A DNA stretch of 56,707 bases from Ruminococcaceae bacterium UBA3215 (GCA_002363155.1 DEWH01000021.1:13822-70528); one strand, 5' to 3'. Shown: positions 17,262 through 25,748, numbered from the stretch's first letter. Translations and numbers: made by a program. The notes: generated by a model not told the origin, from the letters alone.

Positions 17262-18380
17262 ATGATATACAGGCTTACGGCGCCGTGTCATTTCGGGCTT
17301 GAGAAGACGCTGGCATTTGAGATAAAGCGTGCAGGCGGGGAAGATGTGGCTGTGAAAGACGGACGCGTGGATTTCGCGGGTGATGAGAAAGTCATCGCTA
17401 AAGCAAATATCACCTGCTCCGTAGCAGAGAGAATAGGGATAGTGCTGGCAAGCTTTACCGCTAAAACGTTCGACGATGTGTTTGAGCACTGCAAGAAAAT
17501 ACCGATAGAGCAGTTCGCAGGCAGGGACGACAAGATCCACATCGTCAAAGGTCATTCCCTCAGCTCAAAGCTTACAAGTATTCCCGCTCTCCAGCGTACC
17601 ATCAAGAAAGCTCTTGTGATACGCATGCAGGAGAAATATCATATCGGCACTCTGCCGGAAAGCGGTGCCGTGTTCCCGGTTCATTTTCTCCTTATGAAAG
17701 ACGAGATGACTGTGACACTCGATACTTCCGGCGCGGGTCTTCATAAACGCGGCTATCGGGCATTCTCCAATGCCGCTCCCATAAAAGAAACGCTTGCTGC
17801 GGGGATAGTCGATCTCGCAAGAGTAAGAGGCTCCGATATCGTATGCGACCCGTTCTGCGGAAGCGGTACTATCCTTGTTGAGTCCGCGCTTAAAGCTGCA
17901 AATATCGCGCCCTGTATGAACCGCACTTTTGCTGCGATGAACTGGGGCTGTATAGATAAAAACATCTGGAACGATGCGTTCAGCGAGGCAAAAGCGGCTG
18001 TGCGCTCCGACTGCGGCTTCAGCGCTTATGGGTACGATATAGACCCGGAGGCAGTGAAGCTGACGGAAGAAAATGCGCGTAAAGCCGGAGTTTCCGGGTA
18101 TATCCGGGTGAGCAGGCGTGATATAAAAGACTTTCATTATCCTGCGGACAGCGTGAAGATAATAACAAATCCGCCGTACGCCGAGCGTATGGGTGAACTT
18201 GAGGAAGCAAGAGAAATATACCGTACAATGGGACAGGTGCTCCTGCCGCGCGGTGACAGCGGGATATTCGTTATAACATCTATTGAGGATTTCGAGGAAC
18301 TGTTCGGCGAGAAAGCCGACAAGAACCGCAAGCTGTACAACGGCATGATCATGTGCAGGCTGTACAGCTACACAAAGTAA
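17262..18380 (+). CDS. THUMP-domain class I RNA methyltransferase (RlmL/YpsC-like)
   Basis: 372 residues. The N-terminal part (~1-160) is a THUMP-type RNA-binding domain with the family start LTAPCHFGLEKTLAFEIKRAG. The Rossmann methyltransferase has the SAM motif VCDPFCGSGTILVESAL, an acidic GYDIDPEAV loop and the N6/N2-methylase motif NPPYAERMGE. Relatives make m2G in 23S rRNA (RlmL N-terminal half) or in tRNA, and are often annotated as 'N6-adenine-specific DNA methylase' from the NPPY motif. The substrate here is unresolved. It heads a plus-strand run, with the next gene starting 2 bases after its stop. Confidence 0.88.
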   Translation: MIYRLTAPCHFGLEKTLAFEIKRAGGEDVAVKDGRVDFAGDEKVIAKANITCSVAERIGIVLASFTAKTFDDVFEHCKKIPIEQFAGRDDKIHIVKGHSLSSKLTSIPALQRTIKKALVIRMQEKYHIGTLPESGAVFPVHFLLMKDEMTVTLDTSGAGLHKRGYRAFSNAAPIKETLAAGIVDLARVRGSDIVCDPFCGSGTILVESALKAANIAPCMNRTFAAMNWGCIDKNIWNDAFSEAKAAVRSDCGFSAYGYDIDPEAVKLTEENARKAGVSGYIRVSRRDIKDFHYPADSVKIITNPPYAERMGELEEAREIYRTMGQVLLPRGDSGIFVITSIEDFEELFGEKADKNRKLYNGMIMCRLYSYTK

Positions 18381-18381
18381 T

Positions 18382-19254
18382 ATGCACTTCGCTGATGCCA
18401 AAAGCATTCTGACCGCAAACAGCGGAATGAACGGAATGAACATATACCGCGGCTGTACACACGGCTGTATCTACTGCGACAGCAGAAGCACCTGCTACCG
18501 CTTTACCCACAGGTTTGAAGATGTCGAGGTGAAGCGCAATGCACCGGAGCTGCTCGAAAGAGAACTGCGTTCAAAGAGAAAGGTCTGCATGATCGGCACG
18601 GGCGCTATGTCCGACCCCTATATGCACTGCGAAAAAGAGCTTCTGCTCACGAGAAAATGCGCGGAAGTGATACTGAAGCACGGGTTCGGTTTCGCTGTGC
18701 AGACCAAATCGGACCTCATCATGCGGGATATTGACCTGCTCGATGAGATAAACCGCACCGCAAAGTGCGTGGTGCAGATGACGCTGACCGTGTATGATGA
18801 CAGGTTGTGCAGTATGATTGAACCGAATGTCTGCAATACCCGGCGGCGGTTAGAAGTGCTGAATGCAATGCGGGAGCGCGGTATTCCGACTGTAGTCTGG
18901 CTGACACCCATACTTCCGTTCATTGACGATACGGAGGAGAATATCTCCGCAATACTGCGGGAATGCGCCGGAGCCGGCGTTAAGGGCATTATCGCGTTCG
19001 GTATGGGCGTAACGCTCCGCGAGGGCGACAGGGAATATTTCTACGCCGCTCTCGATAAGCATTTCCCGGGGCTGAAAGAGCGCTATATCCGTACATACGG
19101 AGATGCCTACGACATACAAAGCCCGGACTCGGCACGGCTTATGCGCTTATTCAACGATTTCTGCGAAGAGCATGATATAATGTACACACCGAAGAGCTGC
19201 TTCACTTATATGAACACGCTTCCGGACAGGAATGAGCAGCTTTCCTTTTTCTGA
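18382..19254 (+). CDS. Radical SAM protein, SPL (spore photoproduct lyase-like) family
   Basis: 290 residues. The radical SAM cluster motif CTHGCIYC lies near residue 30 in NIYRGCTHGCIYCDSRSTC, followed by TMxDPY-like GAMSDPYMHCE. Members of this family are often called 'SPL family radical SAM'; true spore photoproduct lyase activity is not implied. The C-terminal motif DRNEQLSFF is characteristic of the group. It is tightly packed after the RNA methyltransferase and 7 bases before the next gene, so it is probably co-transcribed. Confidence 0.85.
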   Translation: MHFADAKSILTANSGMNGMNIYRGCTHGCIYCDSRSTCYRFTHRFEDVEVKRNAPELLERELRSKRKVCMIGTGAMSDPYMHCEKELLLTRKCAEVILKHGFGFAVQTKSDLIMRDIDLLDEINRTAKCVVQMTLTVYDDRLCSMIEPNVCNTRRRLEVLNAMRERGIPTVVWLTPILPFIDDTEENISAILRECAGAGVKGIIAFGMGVTLREGDREYFYAALDKHFPGLKERYIRTYGDAYDIQSPDSARLMRLFNDFCEEHDIMYTPKSCFTYMNTLPDRNEQLSFF

Positions 19255-19261
19255 GGTGATT

Positions 19262-20527
19262 ATGATAAAAGACAAAGAATACGATGTTCTCGTTGTAGGA
19301 GCGGGACCCGCCGGAATGTTCGCGGCAGTCACCGCAGCGCAGAACGGCGCTGTTACCGCTGTCGCGGAGCGCAACGACAAGGTGGGCAGGAAGCTGGCGA
19401 TAACAGGGAAGGGGCGCTGCAACGTCACAAATAACTGCGACGTTGAGACGGTGATGAAGAATCTGCCGAAAAACCCGAAATTTATGTACAGTGCGCTGAA
19501 TGCCTGCACTCCCGCGGATATTATGGAATTCTTCGAGGGCGAGGGCATTCCGCTCAAGACCGAGCGCGGGAACAGGGTATTTCCCGTTTCCGACAAGGCT
19601 TACGATATAGTTGACGCGCTTTACGGCAAAATGAAAAAGCTGGGCGTAAAGCTGATAAATACCCGTGTAACGGAAGTCTGTGCCGAAAACGGCAGAGTGA
19701 CCGGTGTACAGACGGAAAGCGGTTTCATTGCCGCAAAGAACGTGATAATCGCTACCGGCGGTATGTCATATCCCGGAACAGGCTCCACCGGGGACGGCTA
19801 CGGGTTCGCAGAAGCACTCGGACATACGGTGACGGAGATACAGCCTTCGCTCGTGCCTTTCGAGACGCTTGAGGACTGTTCCGGTGCCGCAGGGTTGAGC
19901 CTGAAAAACGTAACGCTTTCGGTGTACGAATCCGGGAAGAAGAAGCCTGTGTTTAAGGAGCAGGGCGAGATGCTGTTCACGCATACCGGTATTTCCGGTC
20001 CGCTCGTGCTGAGTGCAAGCTCGGTGACCGGAAAGATATCTGAAGGCAGATATACTGCGTATATAGATTTCAAGCCGGCGCTTGACATGGAAACGCTCGA
20101 CAGCCGTGTGATGCGCGACTTCGATGAGCGGAAGAACGTGAAGCTTGCAAATGCGCTGCGAAAGCTGCTGCCGGAATCCGCTATACCGCTGGTGCTTGAT
20201 GCTTCCGGCGCAGACGGCGAAAAGCAGTGCAATTCCGTAACAAGGGCGGAGCGCGAGGCACTTGTCACGGCGCTGAAAGCGCTGCCGCTGCATATAACGT
20301 CATACCGTCCGATTGCCGAGGCGATAATCACCGACGGCGGTGTATCCGTTAAGGAGATAGATCCGAAAACAATGGGCTCGAAGCTTATCGGGGGACTGTA
20401 CTTCGCAGGCGAGATAATAGATGTGACAGGATTCACCGGCGGATTTAATTTACAGACTGCGTTTGCCTCCGGAAGAGCAGCAGGGAAAGCCTGCGCTGAC
20501 CGGGTCAAAGAAACAGAGGGAGTATAA
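19262..20527 (+). CDS. NAD(P)/FAD-dependent oxidoreductase, HI0933/BaiN-like
   Basis: 421-residue flavoprotein. The FAD dinucleotide-binding motif VLVVGAGPAGMFAAVTAAQNG is at the N-terminus, followed by the family signature GRKLAITGKGRCNVTNN. The C-terminal FAD motif is LYFAGEIIDVTGFTGGFN. The reaction is not known for most members; BaiN reduces bile acid intermediates, but the family is broad, so no substrate is claimed. I used the ATG at 19262 with GAGGTGAT upstream; a frame extending to 19232 would overlap the previous gene. Confidence 0.88.
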   Translation: MIKDKEYDVLVVGAGPAGMFAAVTAAQNGAVTAVAERNDKVGRKLAITGKGRCNVTNNCDVETVMKNLPKNPKFMYSALNACTPADIMEFFEGEGIPLKTERGNRVFPVSDKAYDIVDALYGKMKKLGVKLINTRVTEVCAENGRVTGVQTESGFIAAKNVIIATGGMSYPGTGSTGDGYGFAEALGHTVTEIQPSLVPFETLEDCSGAAGLSLKNVTLSVYESGKKKPVFKEQGEMLFTHTGISGPLVLSASSVTGKISEGRYTAYIDFKPALDMETLDSRVMRDFDERKNVKLANALRKLLPESAIPLVLDASGADGEKQCNSVTRAEREALVTALKALPLHITSYRPIAEAIITDGGVSVKEIDPKTMGSKLIGGLYFAGEIIDVTGFTGGFNLQTAFASGRAAGKACADRVKETEGV

Positions 20528-22219
20528 ATGGAAGTTATTTATTACGATGTGCTGTTTGCGTTGTCACTTGTGCTGACGCTCATTTATGCGGTAATATGGC
20601 ACAAACATTTTGATGTGCATTTCACGCTGATGTTCATTACAATACCGATAGCAAACCTCGGGTACGTTTTTCTCATCAGATCGCAGTCGCTTGAAAGTGC
20701 AATCATATCAAACAACATCATATATTTGGGCGGCTGCTATCTGATGCTGTTCATAATGCTGAGCGTGCTCAGTATGTGCAGGATAAAGATGTTGCGGTCG
20801 GTCACGGTCGGACTGATGATATTCACTACACTGGTTTATCTGTCCGTTATCACTTCCGGGGAACTGCCGCTGTTCTATGAGAGTATTTCCTACTCCAATG
20901 AGAACGGGATCCCGCATCTGGAAAAGGAATACGGAGTAATGCACACCGTGTTCTATATAATGGTGCTGCTGTACTTTATGATGAGTATCGCCGCGATCGT
21001 TTACAGCTATTTCAAGAAGAAGGACGTTTCCCGAAAGATAATCTTTCTTATGCTGCTGTCGGAGTTTGTCGGCATTATGAGCTATTTCGGCGGAAAAAAC
21101 GTTTTTGGAACTATCGAGCTTGTCCCGCTGTCCTATGTAATGGCACAGGTGATGTATCTTATGATCGCTGACCGCGTATGCCTTTATGACATTACCGATT
21201 CCGCGGCGGACTCGCTTGTGGAGACAGGCAATACCGGATTTATCTCGTTCGATTTCAGATTCAACTATCTCGGAAGCAACGGCACCGCAAAGAAGATATT
21301 CCCCGAAATAAACGAGCTTACGGTTGACCGCACCATAATGGGAAAGCTGAGTGTTTCGGAGACGTTCCTGAAATGGCTGAACGATTTCAGCCGTGACAAT
21401 TCAAAAAACAAGGTATATTATAAGAGCGGGGAAGAGATATACTGTATAGATATCAACTTCCTTTACGACGGAAAGCGAAGACGCGGATATCAGTTCTTTA
21501 TTACCGATGATACCAAGAACCAGCAGTATATCGCGCTTATCGACTCGTATAACTCCGATCTCCGTGAGGAAGTAAAGCAGAAGACCGCGCATATAGTGGA
21601 GATGCACGACAAGCTTATCCTCGGAATGGCGGCTATGGTTGAAAGCCGTGACAATTCCACCGGCGGTCATATCAGAAGAACCAGTGATGTTGTCAAGATA
21701 CTTGTGGACGAGATGATGAAGGAGAACAAGCTCGGTCTTTCAGAGGAGTTCTGCCGTGATATCATCAAAGCCGCACCTATGCATGACCTCGGAAAGATAG
21801 CGGTAGATGACGCTATACTGCGCAAGCCCGGACGCTTTACGGATGAGGAATTCGAGAAGATGAAGGCTCATGCGGCGGAGGGTGCGAAGATAGTACATAC
21901 TATCCTTGAAGGCACCGACGATATGAATTTCCATATCATCGCCGAGAATGTTGCACACTATCACCATGAGCGCTGGGACGGCTCCGGCTATCCGGAAGGG
22001 CTTAAGGGTGAGGAAATACCGCTTGAAGCGCGTATAATGGCTATTGCAGACGTCTATGATGCGCTTGTCAGCAAGCGTGTGTACAAAGAAAAAATGTCCT
22101 ACGAGAAAGCAAACGAGATCATTATGGACGGTATGGGAAAACACTTTGACAAGAGCCTTGAACCGTATTATGTCAGTGTACGCCCGCTTCTCGAAGCTTA
22201 TTATGACAAGCAGGAATAA
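20528..22219 (+). CDS. Membrane HD-GYP domain protein (c-di-GMP phosphodiesterase)
   Basis: 563 residues. About seven hydrophobic helices (residues ~5-225) form a membrane sensor. A PAS-like linker (~230-350) follows, then an HD-GYP domain. The key residues are present: GGHIRRTSDV, MHDLGKIAVDDAILRKPG, HAAEGAKIV and HYHHERWDGSGYPEGLKG, then AIADVYDALVS. It is predicted to hydrolyse cyclic di-GMP in response to a membrane signal. The ATG directly follows the flavoprotein stop codon with GAGGGAG upstream, so it belongs to the same operon and is its last gene. Confidence 0.9.
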   Translation: MEVIYYDVLFALSLVLTLIYAVIWHKHFDVHFTLMFITIPIANLGYVFLIRSQSLESAIISNNIIYLGGCYLMLFIMLSVLSMCRIKMLRSVTVGLMIFTTLVYLSVITSGELPLFYESISYSNENGIPHLEKEYGVMHTVFYIMVLLYFMMSIAAIVYSYFKKKDVSRKIIFLMLLSEFVGIMSYFGGKNVFGTIELVPLSYVMAQVMYLMIADRVCLYDITDSAADSLVETGNTGFISFDFRFNYLGSNGTAKKIFPEINELTVDRTIMGKLSVSETFLKWLNDFSRDNSKNKVYYKSGEEIYCIDINFLYDGKRRRGYQFFITDDTKNQQYIALIDSYNSDLREEVKQKTAHIVEMHDKLILGMAAMVESRDNSTGGHIRRTSDVVKILVDEMMKENKLGLSEEFCRDIIKAAPMHDLGKIAVDDAILRKPGRFTDEEFEKMKAHAAEGAKIVHTILEGTDDMNFHIIAENVAHYHHERWDGSGYPEGLKGEEIPLEARIMAIADVYDALVSKRVYKEKMSYEKANEIIMDGMGKHFDKSLEPYYVSVRPLLEAYYDKQE

Positions 22220-22262
22220 TAAATTTAACTTTAGATAAGTGCGGCGCTTATATAGAAGTTTT

Positions 22263-22309
22263 ACGCCATAGTATTTCCGATATCGGGTCAGGAGTACTAT
22301 GGCGTTTCT
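22263..22309 (+). terminator. Terminator after the HD-GYP gene
   Basis: ACGCCATAGTA pairs with TACTATGGCGT across a 21-base loop, followed by TTCTG. The T-run is weak, but the position right before a new promoter supports it. Confidence 0.6.
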
Positions 22310-22310
22310 G

Positions 22311-22339
22311 TTGACATAGCAGTAATACTGTGCTATAAT
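22311..22339 (+). promoter_or_regulatory. dcd promoter
   Basis: Perfect TTGACA, 17-base spacer, TATAAT. Confidence 0.85.
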
Positions 22340-22383
22340 GAATGCGAATTAAACCCGGATCAGCATCGAGAGGAACTGTAAAA

Positions 22384-22920
22384 ATGATATTGTCAGATAA
22401 AACGATCATAAAAATGCTTGATGAAAGCTCTTTGATAATCAAGCCTATCATAAAAGAACAAATTCAACCTGCAAGTGTAGATATACGTTTAGGTGACACA
22501 TTCAGCGTTGTTGATGATACTCCGTCGGGAATTATTACTCTTGACAGTAAGATAAACTATAAAACCATTAAAACTGATACTTACTTGATTTTACCGGGAC
22601 AATTCGTTTTAGCAACAACGATGGAATATTTTGAACTGCCTGATAATCTGACGGCTTTTGTTGAAGGCAGAAGCTCCCTTGGAAGAATGGGATTGTTTAT
22701 TCAAAATGCCGGGTGGGTTGATCCCGGATTCAAAGGCGAGATAACATTAGAGCTATATAATGCCAATAGATGCGCCATAGAACTTAAGTGCGGACGCAGA
22801 GTAGGTCAGCTGGTGTTTGCTGCAATGGATGATCATGCACTAAATCCGTATAATGGAAAGTATCAGGGACAAACTGGTGCAACAGGCTCAAAGGTATTTA
22901 TGGATCCTGATAAAACCTGA
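22384..22920 (+). CDS. dcd: dCTP deaminase
   Basis: Deaminates dCTP to dUTP in the dTMP pathway. 178 residues. It has the family segments PASVDIRLGDTFSV, LPGQFVLATTMEYFELP, FVEGRSSLGRMGLFIQNAGW, VDPGFKGEITLELYN and the C-terminal lid YQGQTGATGSKV. I use the ATG at 22384, which gives the family's usual N-terminus and follows AGAGGAAC; a frame to 22342 lies within the promoter leader. Single-gene unit. Confidence 0.92.
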   Translation: MILSDKTIIKMLDESSLIIKPIIKEQIQPASVDIRLGDTFSVVDDTPSGIITLDSKINYKTIKTDTYLILPGQFVLATTMEYFELPDNLTAFVEGRSSLGRMGLFIQNAGWVDPGFKGEITLELYNANRCAIELKCGRRVGQLVFAAMDDHALNPYNGKYQGQTGATGSKVFMDPDKT

Positions 22921-23212
22921 TTTTTAGCACCAAACTATTTTCAGCCCCTATCCGATCAAAGCAGCTGTTCTGCACATAGCTGAGGGTCAGGGCGTGAGAG
23001 CGAGCTTTTTCACTTTGTGCAGGATTACTTCCCTGCAAATTATGATCTATTTTGACGGGTAAAACTTTATTGCCCCTGAGTGCGCAACACTCGGGGGCAA
23101 AACTTCTATATGGGTATCGTTCAAATGTTCTGAGCATTTTGCATAAACCGGAGAATTGTGATACGGGCTGTCTGTGCCGAACGCTTTAGATATTACTCCG
23201 GACAGCGAGGCA

Positions 23213-23246
23213 GAAAAATACCGTATAGCAGATAACTGCCATACGG
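23213..23246 (-). terminator. Distal terminator of the tRNA-Gly transcript
   Basis: On the minus strand CCGTATGGCAG, loop TTAT, CTGCTATACGG (one G-T pair), followed by TATTTTTC. Confidence 0.75.
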
Positions 23247-23317
23247 TTTGTCAGCGCGGACACCGCGCCTGTCTATGCCGAACGCTTTGGATTTTAGCAA
23301 GACTTGTGTGATACGAC

Positions 23318-23354
23318 ACAAAAAACCGCCCACAGATGAAACTGTAGGCGGTTT
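23318..23354 (-). terminator. Proximal terminator of tRNA-Gly
   Basis: On the minus strand AAACCGCC-TACAG, loop TTTCAT, CTGTG-GGCGGTTT, followed by TTTGTG. Confidence 0.8.
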
Positions 23355-23374
23355 GTCAGCGCGGACTCCGCGCC

Positions 23375-23448
23375 TGGAGCGGATAACGGGAATCGAACCC
23401 GCCTCGTCGGCTTGGGAAGCCGGCGTTCTACCAATAAACTATATCCGC
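23375..23448 (-). tRNA. tRNA-Gly (anticodon CCC)
   Basis: The acceptor stem GCGGATA pairs with TATCCGC. The anticodon loop is TTCCCAA (anticodon CCC), and the T-loop is GTTCGATTC. CCA is encoded at 23375-23377. It has its own promoter (23458-23486) and terminators. Confidence 0.92.
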
Positions 23449-23457
23449 ATTGAATAT

Positions 23458-23486
23458 ATTCTATCATCTTTTCCGGATTTTGTCAA
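23458..23486 (-). promoter_or_regulatory. tRNA-Gly promoter
   Basis: TTGACA (23481-23486), 17-base spacer, TAGAAT (23458-23463) on the minus strand, ten bases before the tRNA 5' end. Confidence 0.75.
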
Positions 23487-23585
23487 CACCGTTTTTGAAA
23501 AAATACTGCAAAGCTTGTCGGATAAGATGCTTTGATGTAATATGAAAATTAAAAATGAATAGTGAATAATGAATAATGAATAGTA

Positions 23586-23632
23586 CACCAAAAATAATAG
23601 CACACGCTTGGCGTGTGCTATTATTTTTGGTG
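23586..23632 (-). terminator. Perfect 22-bp-arm terminator after tRNA-Tyr
   Basis: A perfect inverted repeat with 22-base arms and a 3-base loop. It is A-rich at the base on both sides, so it can act in either direction. Its 5' arm on the minus strand includes the encoded CCA end of tRNA-Tyr. Just beyond, 23540-23585 is a low-complexity 'aatgaatagtgaat' minisatellite. Confidence 0.85.
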
Positions 23633-23713
23633 GAAGCGGGTGGATTCGGACCACCGAAGCAAAGATGCAACAGATTTACAGTCTGCCCCCTTTGGCCACT
23701 CGGGAACGCTTCC
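23628..23713 (-). tRNA. tRNA-Tyr (anticodon GTA)
   Basis: Class II tRNA with a long variable arm. The acceptor stem is GGAAGCG/CGCTTCC, the anticodon loop CTGTAAA gives GTA, and the T-loop is GTCCGAATC. CCA is encoded at 23628-23630. Confidence 0.92.
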
Positions 23714-23770
23714 TCATATAAAGTTTCCGTTACCGGAAACATTCCTGCCTTCCGGCAGTGCAAAATATAT

Positions 23771-23791
23771 CAAAAATGCGGTTCCCCGCAT
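23771..23791 (-). terminator. Small terminator between tRNA-Thr and tRNA-Tyr
   Basis: On the minus strand ATGCGG, loop GGAA, CCGCAT, then TTTTG. The short stem suggests partial read-through into tRNA-Tyr, for which no clear separate promoter is visible. Confidence 0.5.
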
Positions 23792-23819
23792 AATGACATT
23801 ATTTTGTGTGCAAATGCAC

Positions 23820-23895
23820 TGGAGCTGGTGGACGGACTCGAACCCCCGACCTGCTGATTACAAATCAGCTGCTCTACCAACTGAGCTACACCAGC
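23820..23895 (-). tRNA. tRNA-Thr (anticodon TGT)
   Basis: The acceptor stem GCTGGTG pairs with CACCAGC, the D-loop is AGTTGGTA, the anticodon loop TTGTAAT gives TGT, and the T-loop is GTTCGAGTC. CCA is encoded at 23820-23822. It is the first gene of the tRNA group. Confidence 0.94.
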
Positions 23896-23935
23896 ATCTG
23901 ACACCGGACATACCCGACGTCCAAACTGCTTGATT

Positions 23936-23964
23936 ATTATAGCACGGTTATCACGGTTTGTCAA
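23936..23964 (-). promoter_or_regulatory. tRNA-Thr promoter
   Basis: Perfect TTGACA (23959-23964), 17-base spacer, TATAAT (23936-23941) on the minus strand. Confidence 0.88.
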
Positions 23965-24007
23965 GTGTTTTTTGAAAATTTTTAAATTTTTTTGCAAAAT
24001 CGTTGGT

Positions 24008-24718
24008 TTATATCCAGTAATCGACATCTCCTGCTTCCGCAGAAAGCTTTATTTTACCGCTGTTTCCGGCTAATACGGCTTCGATCCGGTTCTGTTTTCC
24101 TCCGGATACCGAATGTTTTTTGAGGACCGGCATTTCCGGCATTCCTGTGTCCTTGTTGTCCGGGTATTCCACACTGAAGCTTGTGACAGAAGAAAGATAG
24201 ATGTCGCACACCCGCCTGTCCGCAAGCATGAAAACGAGATGTGCATGCTTCTTCTGGAAGCTGTACTCACAGCCTATCAGCCGTGCTCCGGAGAAGTTGT
24301 TCTCTTTGAACAGCTTTTCGAGGTCATGCTCCCCGGTCTTTCCGTCCACATCATCAAGAAATGCACGGAGTTCGCCCTCCTTGCAGGTGAACGGGCTGAG
24401 GTAGCACTTCGCAATGGATAACCTTTCCTCGGGAGAAGCGTCTTTCAGCAGAAAATCCCGCCTTGCAGCCATGACCGCAGTGCGCCACTGACCCCGCCAG
24501 CCCTGGGAAGTCTTTATCCTGCGCAGTTCCTCAAGTGCAGCTTCATCAAGCACCTTCTTGTCCTGATGCTTGCTCATCTCGTCATAAACGCGGTTCGCAA
24601 GTCCTGCAAGTGTCGGATCACAGGCAAGCTCATCGTTTTCCGGCAGTCCCGAAAATTTTGCTGCATTTATAGCTTTGTTCAGCAGGGAGATCTCCTGAAG
24701 ATCGTCGATCCTTATCAT
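24008..24718 (-). CDS. Hypothetical soluble protein
   Basis: 236 residues, family not recognised. It has an N-terminal helical half rich in charged residues, with a WRGQWRTAVMAARRDFLL segment. The C-terminal half is beta-rich and carries HAHLVFMLADRRVCDIYLSS. There is no signal peptide or membrane segment. The ATG at 24718 has GGAGAAGCATA upstream; an in-frame start at 24748 would add an unlikely ten residues. No partner gene lies beside it on the same strand, so context gives no clue. Confidence 0.75.
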   Translation of the reverse strand: MIRIDDLQEISLLNKAINAAKFSGLPENDELACDPTLAGLANRVYDEMSKHQDKKVLDEAALEELRRIKTSQGWRGQWRTAVMAARRDFLLKDASPEERLSIAKCYLSPFTCKEGELRAFLDDVDGKTGEHDLEKLFKENNFSGARLIGCEYSFQKKHAHLVFMLADRRVCDIYLSSVTSFSVEYPDNKDTGMPEMPVLKKHSVSGGKQNRIEAVLAGNSGKIKLSAEAGDVDYWI

Positions 24719-24782
24719 TATGCTTCTCCTTTCGGGGTGATAGCACAATTATAGCACATTCCGGGCGAAATTGCAAGAAATA

Positions 24783-24811
24783 TTGACTTTAAATGTGAAA
24801 AGTGATATAAT
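24783..24811 (+). promoter_or_regulatory. Promoter of the pyridoxal kinase gene
   Basis: TTGACT, 17-base spacer, TATAAT. The predicted transcript starts near 24818. Confidence 0.8.
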
Positions 24812-24881
24812 AACGCAGTAAATCTACTGAAAATGAGGGATAACTACGGACAGACAGCCTATCTGCGCGGCGATACACGAT

Positions 24882-25667
24882 ATGTCGGGATTCGGCAGGT
24901 GCTCGCTCGCAGTCATAATACCTATAATATCCGCAATGGGGATCCAGTGCGTTCCCGTTCCTACCGCGGTGCTGTCAACGCATACCGGGGGATTTGACGA
25001 TTTTGTGTTCCGTGATATGACTGACTTCATTTCCCCCTGCTGCAAGCATTACAAGTATCTCGGAATTAAGTTCGATACGATATACAGCGGGTTTCTCGCC
25101 TCCGACGAGCAGGTTGACAGCTGTCTTGAATTCTTTGAGGCTTTCCCGGACGCCCGCCGGGTAGTCGATCCTGTAATGGGAGAGGACGGCGAGTGCTACA
25201 AGACCTATACGCCGGAGCTTGTGGAGCGTATGAAGGAGCTTGTCCGCAAAGCTGACGTCATCACTCCGAATGTTACGGAAGCCGCGCTGCTGCTTGATGA
25301 ACCTTACCGGAGGGAACTTCCGGAAAGCGTTGCTCACGGCTGGCTGGAAAGGCTCTGCCGTATGTCGCGTTCCGCCGTAATAACCGGTGTTATCGACACC
25401 GGCGAGTATGTTAATCTCTGCCTTGACGGGATAACCGGCGCATATACCAGAATCGTGTGGAAGCCGCTTCCTGTCTCATATCCGGGTACAGGGGATATGT
25501 TCGCATCGGTGATGACGGGAAGAATGATGCTCGGTGATACATTCGAGCAGGCTGCCCGGACCGCAACCGAGTTTGTACGCAGCGCCGTGAAAGCCACTAT
25601 GGACAACGGCCAGCCTTCCCGGAACGGAGTTGAGTTCGAGCGCGTGCTGGGGCTGCTGCAAAAGTGA
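24882..25667 (+). CDS. Pyridoxal/pyridoxamine kinase (PfkB superfamily); N-terminus extends upstream of first ATG
   Basis: Phosphorylates vitamin B6 vitamers. Family features are SGFGRCSLAVIIPIISAMG, PTAVLSTHTGGFDDF, DPVMGEDGECY, ITPNVTEAALLL and the catalytic region SYPGTGDMFASVMTG. The family N-terminus normally reads ...AAIHDxSGFGRCS. Here the codons for TDRQPICAAIHD lie directly upstream, in frame and open back to 24840, but contain no ATG, GTG or TTG. A GAGGGA ribosome binding site at 24835-24840 precedes them. The true start is therefore probably non-standard (ATA 24840, ACG 24846 or ATC 24861), or a start codon has been lost. 24882 is only the first ATG. Confidence 0.9.
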   Translation: MSGFGRCSLAVIIPIISAMGIQCVPVPTAVLSTHTGGFDDFVFRDMTDFISPCCKHYKYLGIKFDTIYSGFLASDEQVDSCLEFFEAFPDARRVVDPVMGEDGECYKTYTPELVERMKELVRKADVITPNVTEAALLLDEPYRRELPESVAHGWLERLCRMSRSAVITGVIDTGEYVNLCLDGITGAYTRIVWKPLPVSYPGTGDMFASVMTGRMMLGDTFEQAARTATEFVRSAVKATMDNGQPSRNGVEFERVLGLLQK

Positions 25668-25678
25668 TGATCATGATA

Positions 25679-25726
25679 CAGAAAAGCCCGTGGGTGTTCT
25701 GTTTGGAGCACCTGCGGGCTTTTCTG
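25679..25726. terminator. Bidirectional terminator
   Basis: CAGAAAAGCCCG...TGGGTG pairs with CACCTGCGGGCTTTTCTG. There are T-runs on both strands, and it lies between the convergent kinase and lipoprotein genes. Confidence 0.85.
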
Positions 25727-25748
25727 ATTTATGGCGTTTAGAGAAGTT

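Larger units (their letters stand above)
23166..23374. repeat. Tandem pair of ~100-bp terminator-bearing units
   Basis: Two consecutive units share the order 'ctgtct(g/a)tgccgaacgcttt', then a distinct hairpin, then 'ggtttgtcagcgcggac(a/t)ccgcgcct'. Unit 1 is about 23166-23267 and unit 2 about 23268-23374. They lie downstream of tRNA-Gly in the transcript direction. The preceding stretch, 22921-23165, has no supported gene; it holds one long hairpin (TGCCCCTGAGTG/CACTCGGGGGCA, about 23070-23100). Confidence 0.65.

Noticed and set aside
22898..23137. Possible 79-residue minus-strand gene in the dcd-tRNA gap
   Set aside because: No ribosome binding site, overlap with the end of dcd, and composition unlike neighbouring proteins.
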